Assembly (NCBI GenBank): GCA_903944255.1
Contig: CAJARE010000068.1
Span: 1 to 12,197 of the forward strand
Length of the DNA stretch: 12,197 bases
Source: an uncultured beta proteobacterium
GTDB taxonomy: Bacteria; Pseudomonadota; Gammaproteobacteria; Burkholderiales; Burkholderiaceae
Direction of reading: 5' to 3'
Under the pieces are notes generated by a model that saw only the letters and a program-made list of their open reading frames with translations, did not search any database and had not been told where the DNA came from. Both the position numbers and the translations under genes were made by a program. How positions within the stretch are numbered: position 1 is the first letter of the stretch; each line of letters opens with the position of its first letter. Positions 12,096 through 12,197 of this stretch are shown here, piece after piece.

Positions 12096-12197
12096 ATGAA
12101 AAAATCGCTATTAGCAGTTGCAGCGTTGTCAGCTATTGCTGGCGCAGCGCAAGCGCAATCGAGCGTAACCATCTACGGTGTATTGGATGTTGGTTAC
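12096..12197 (+). CDS. Gram-negative porin, N-terminal fragment (3' truncated by window edge)
   Basis: Thirty-four codons are visible before the edge. They encode a classical Sec signal peptide: MKKSLLAVAAL, then SAIAGAAQA with a probable cleavage after Ala20. This is followed by the first beta strand, QSSVTIYGVLDVGY. That mature start (SSVTxYGxxDxGY) is the signature of Burkholderiales OmpC-like general porins, which form trimeric channels in the outer membrane. It diverges from the Sel1-like gene across about 208 bases (11888-12095). Which porin paralogue it is cannot be told from the fragment. Confidence 0.9.
   Translation, partial: MKKSLLAVAALSAIAGAAQAQSSVTIYGVLDVGY

Noticed and set aside
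1..12197. tRNA, rRNA, CRISPR array, insertion sequence or prophage
   Set aside because: No cloverleaf-type sequence, spaced repeats, transposase, integrase or phage genes were seen.

Overview
The window looks like chromosomal DNA of a freshwater betaproteobacterium of the Burkholderiaceae, most likely Polynucleobacter or a close relative. The evidence is the gene order murA-hisG-hisD-...-hisH-hisA-hisF-hisI-hisE-HIT-tatA-tatB-tatC, which is the Burkholderiales arrangement. It is supported by a short-form HisG, betaproteobacterial HisB and TatB sequences, a Burkholderiales-type outer-membrane porin start at the right edge, and base composition in the mid-40s % GC judged by eye. The genus assignment is an inference.

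Layout. Bases 2-895 hold the C-terminal ~70% of murA (peptidoglycan precursor synthesis), cut by the left edge. hisG and hisD follow closely on the + strand. hisC then lies on the opposite strand (2903-3970), tail to tail with hisD and head to head with hisB. The + strand resumes with hisB, hisH, hisA, hisF and hisI. A complete VapB/VapC toxin-antitoxin pair (7429-8078) separates hisI from hisE. After hisE come a HIT-family hydrolase and the tatABC genes for the twin-arginine protein translocase. A Sel1/TPR-like repeat protein on the - strand meets tatC tail to tail, with a 25-base overlap. The first 34 codons of a porin begin at 12096.

How the genes work together. HisG, HisE, HisI, HisA, HisH/HisF, HisB, HisC and HisD cover the histidine pathway from PRPP and ATP to histidine. 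Two things are missing from the window: HisZ, the regulatory partner a short HisG needs, and a recognisable histidinol-phosphate phosphatase (this HisB is dehydratase-only). Both must lie elsewhere. There is no room for a histidine attenuator leader: only 20 bases separate murA from hisG.

Most unusual are two disruptions of the operon. The inverted hisC splits it into two + strand blocks, and the second block appears to have its own extended -10 promoter before hisB. The vapBC cassette has its own likely promoter and operator-like repeats and is bounded by short matching sequences at hisI and hisE. It places hisE, and possibly hinT-tatABC, immediately downstream of an autoregulated toxin-antitoxin unit. 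I saw no rRNA, tRNA, CRISPR array, transposase or integrase, and no gene-free stretch longer than about 210 bases.
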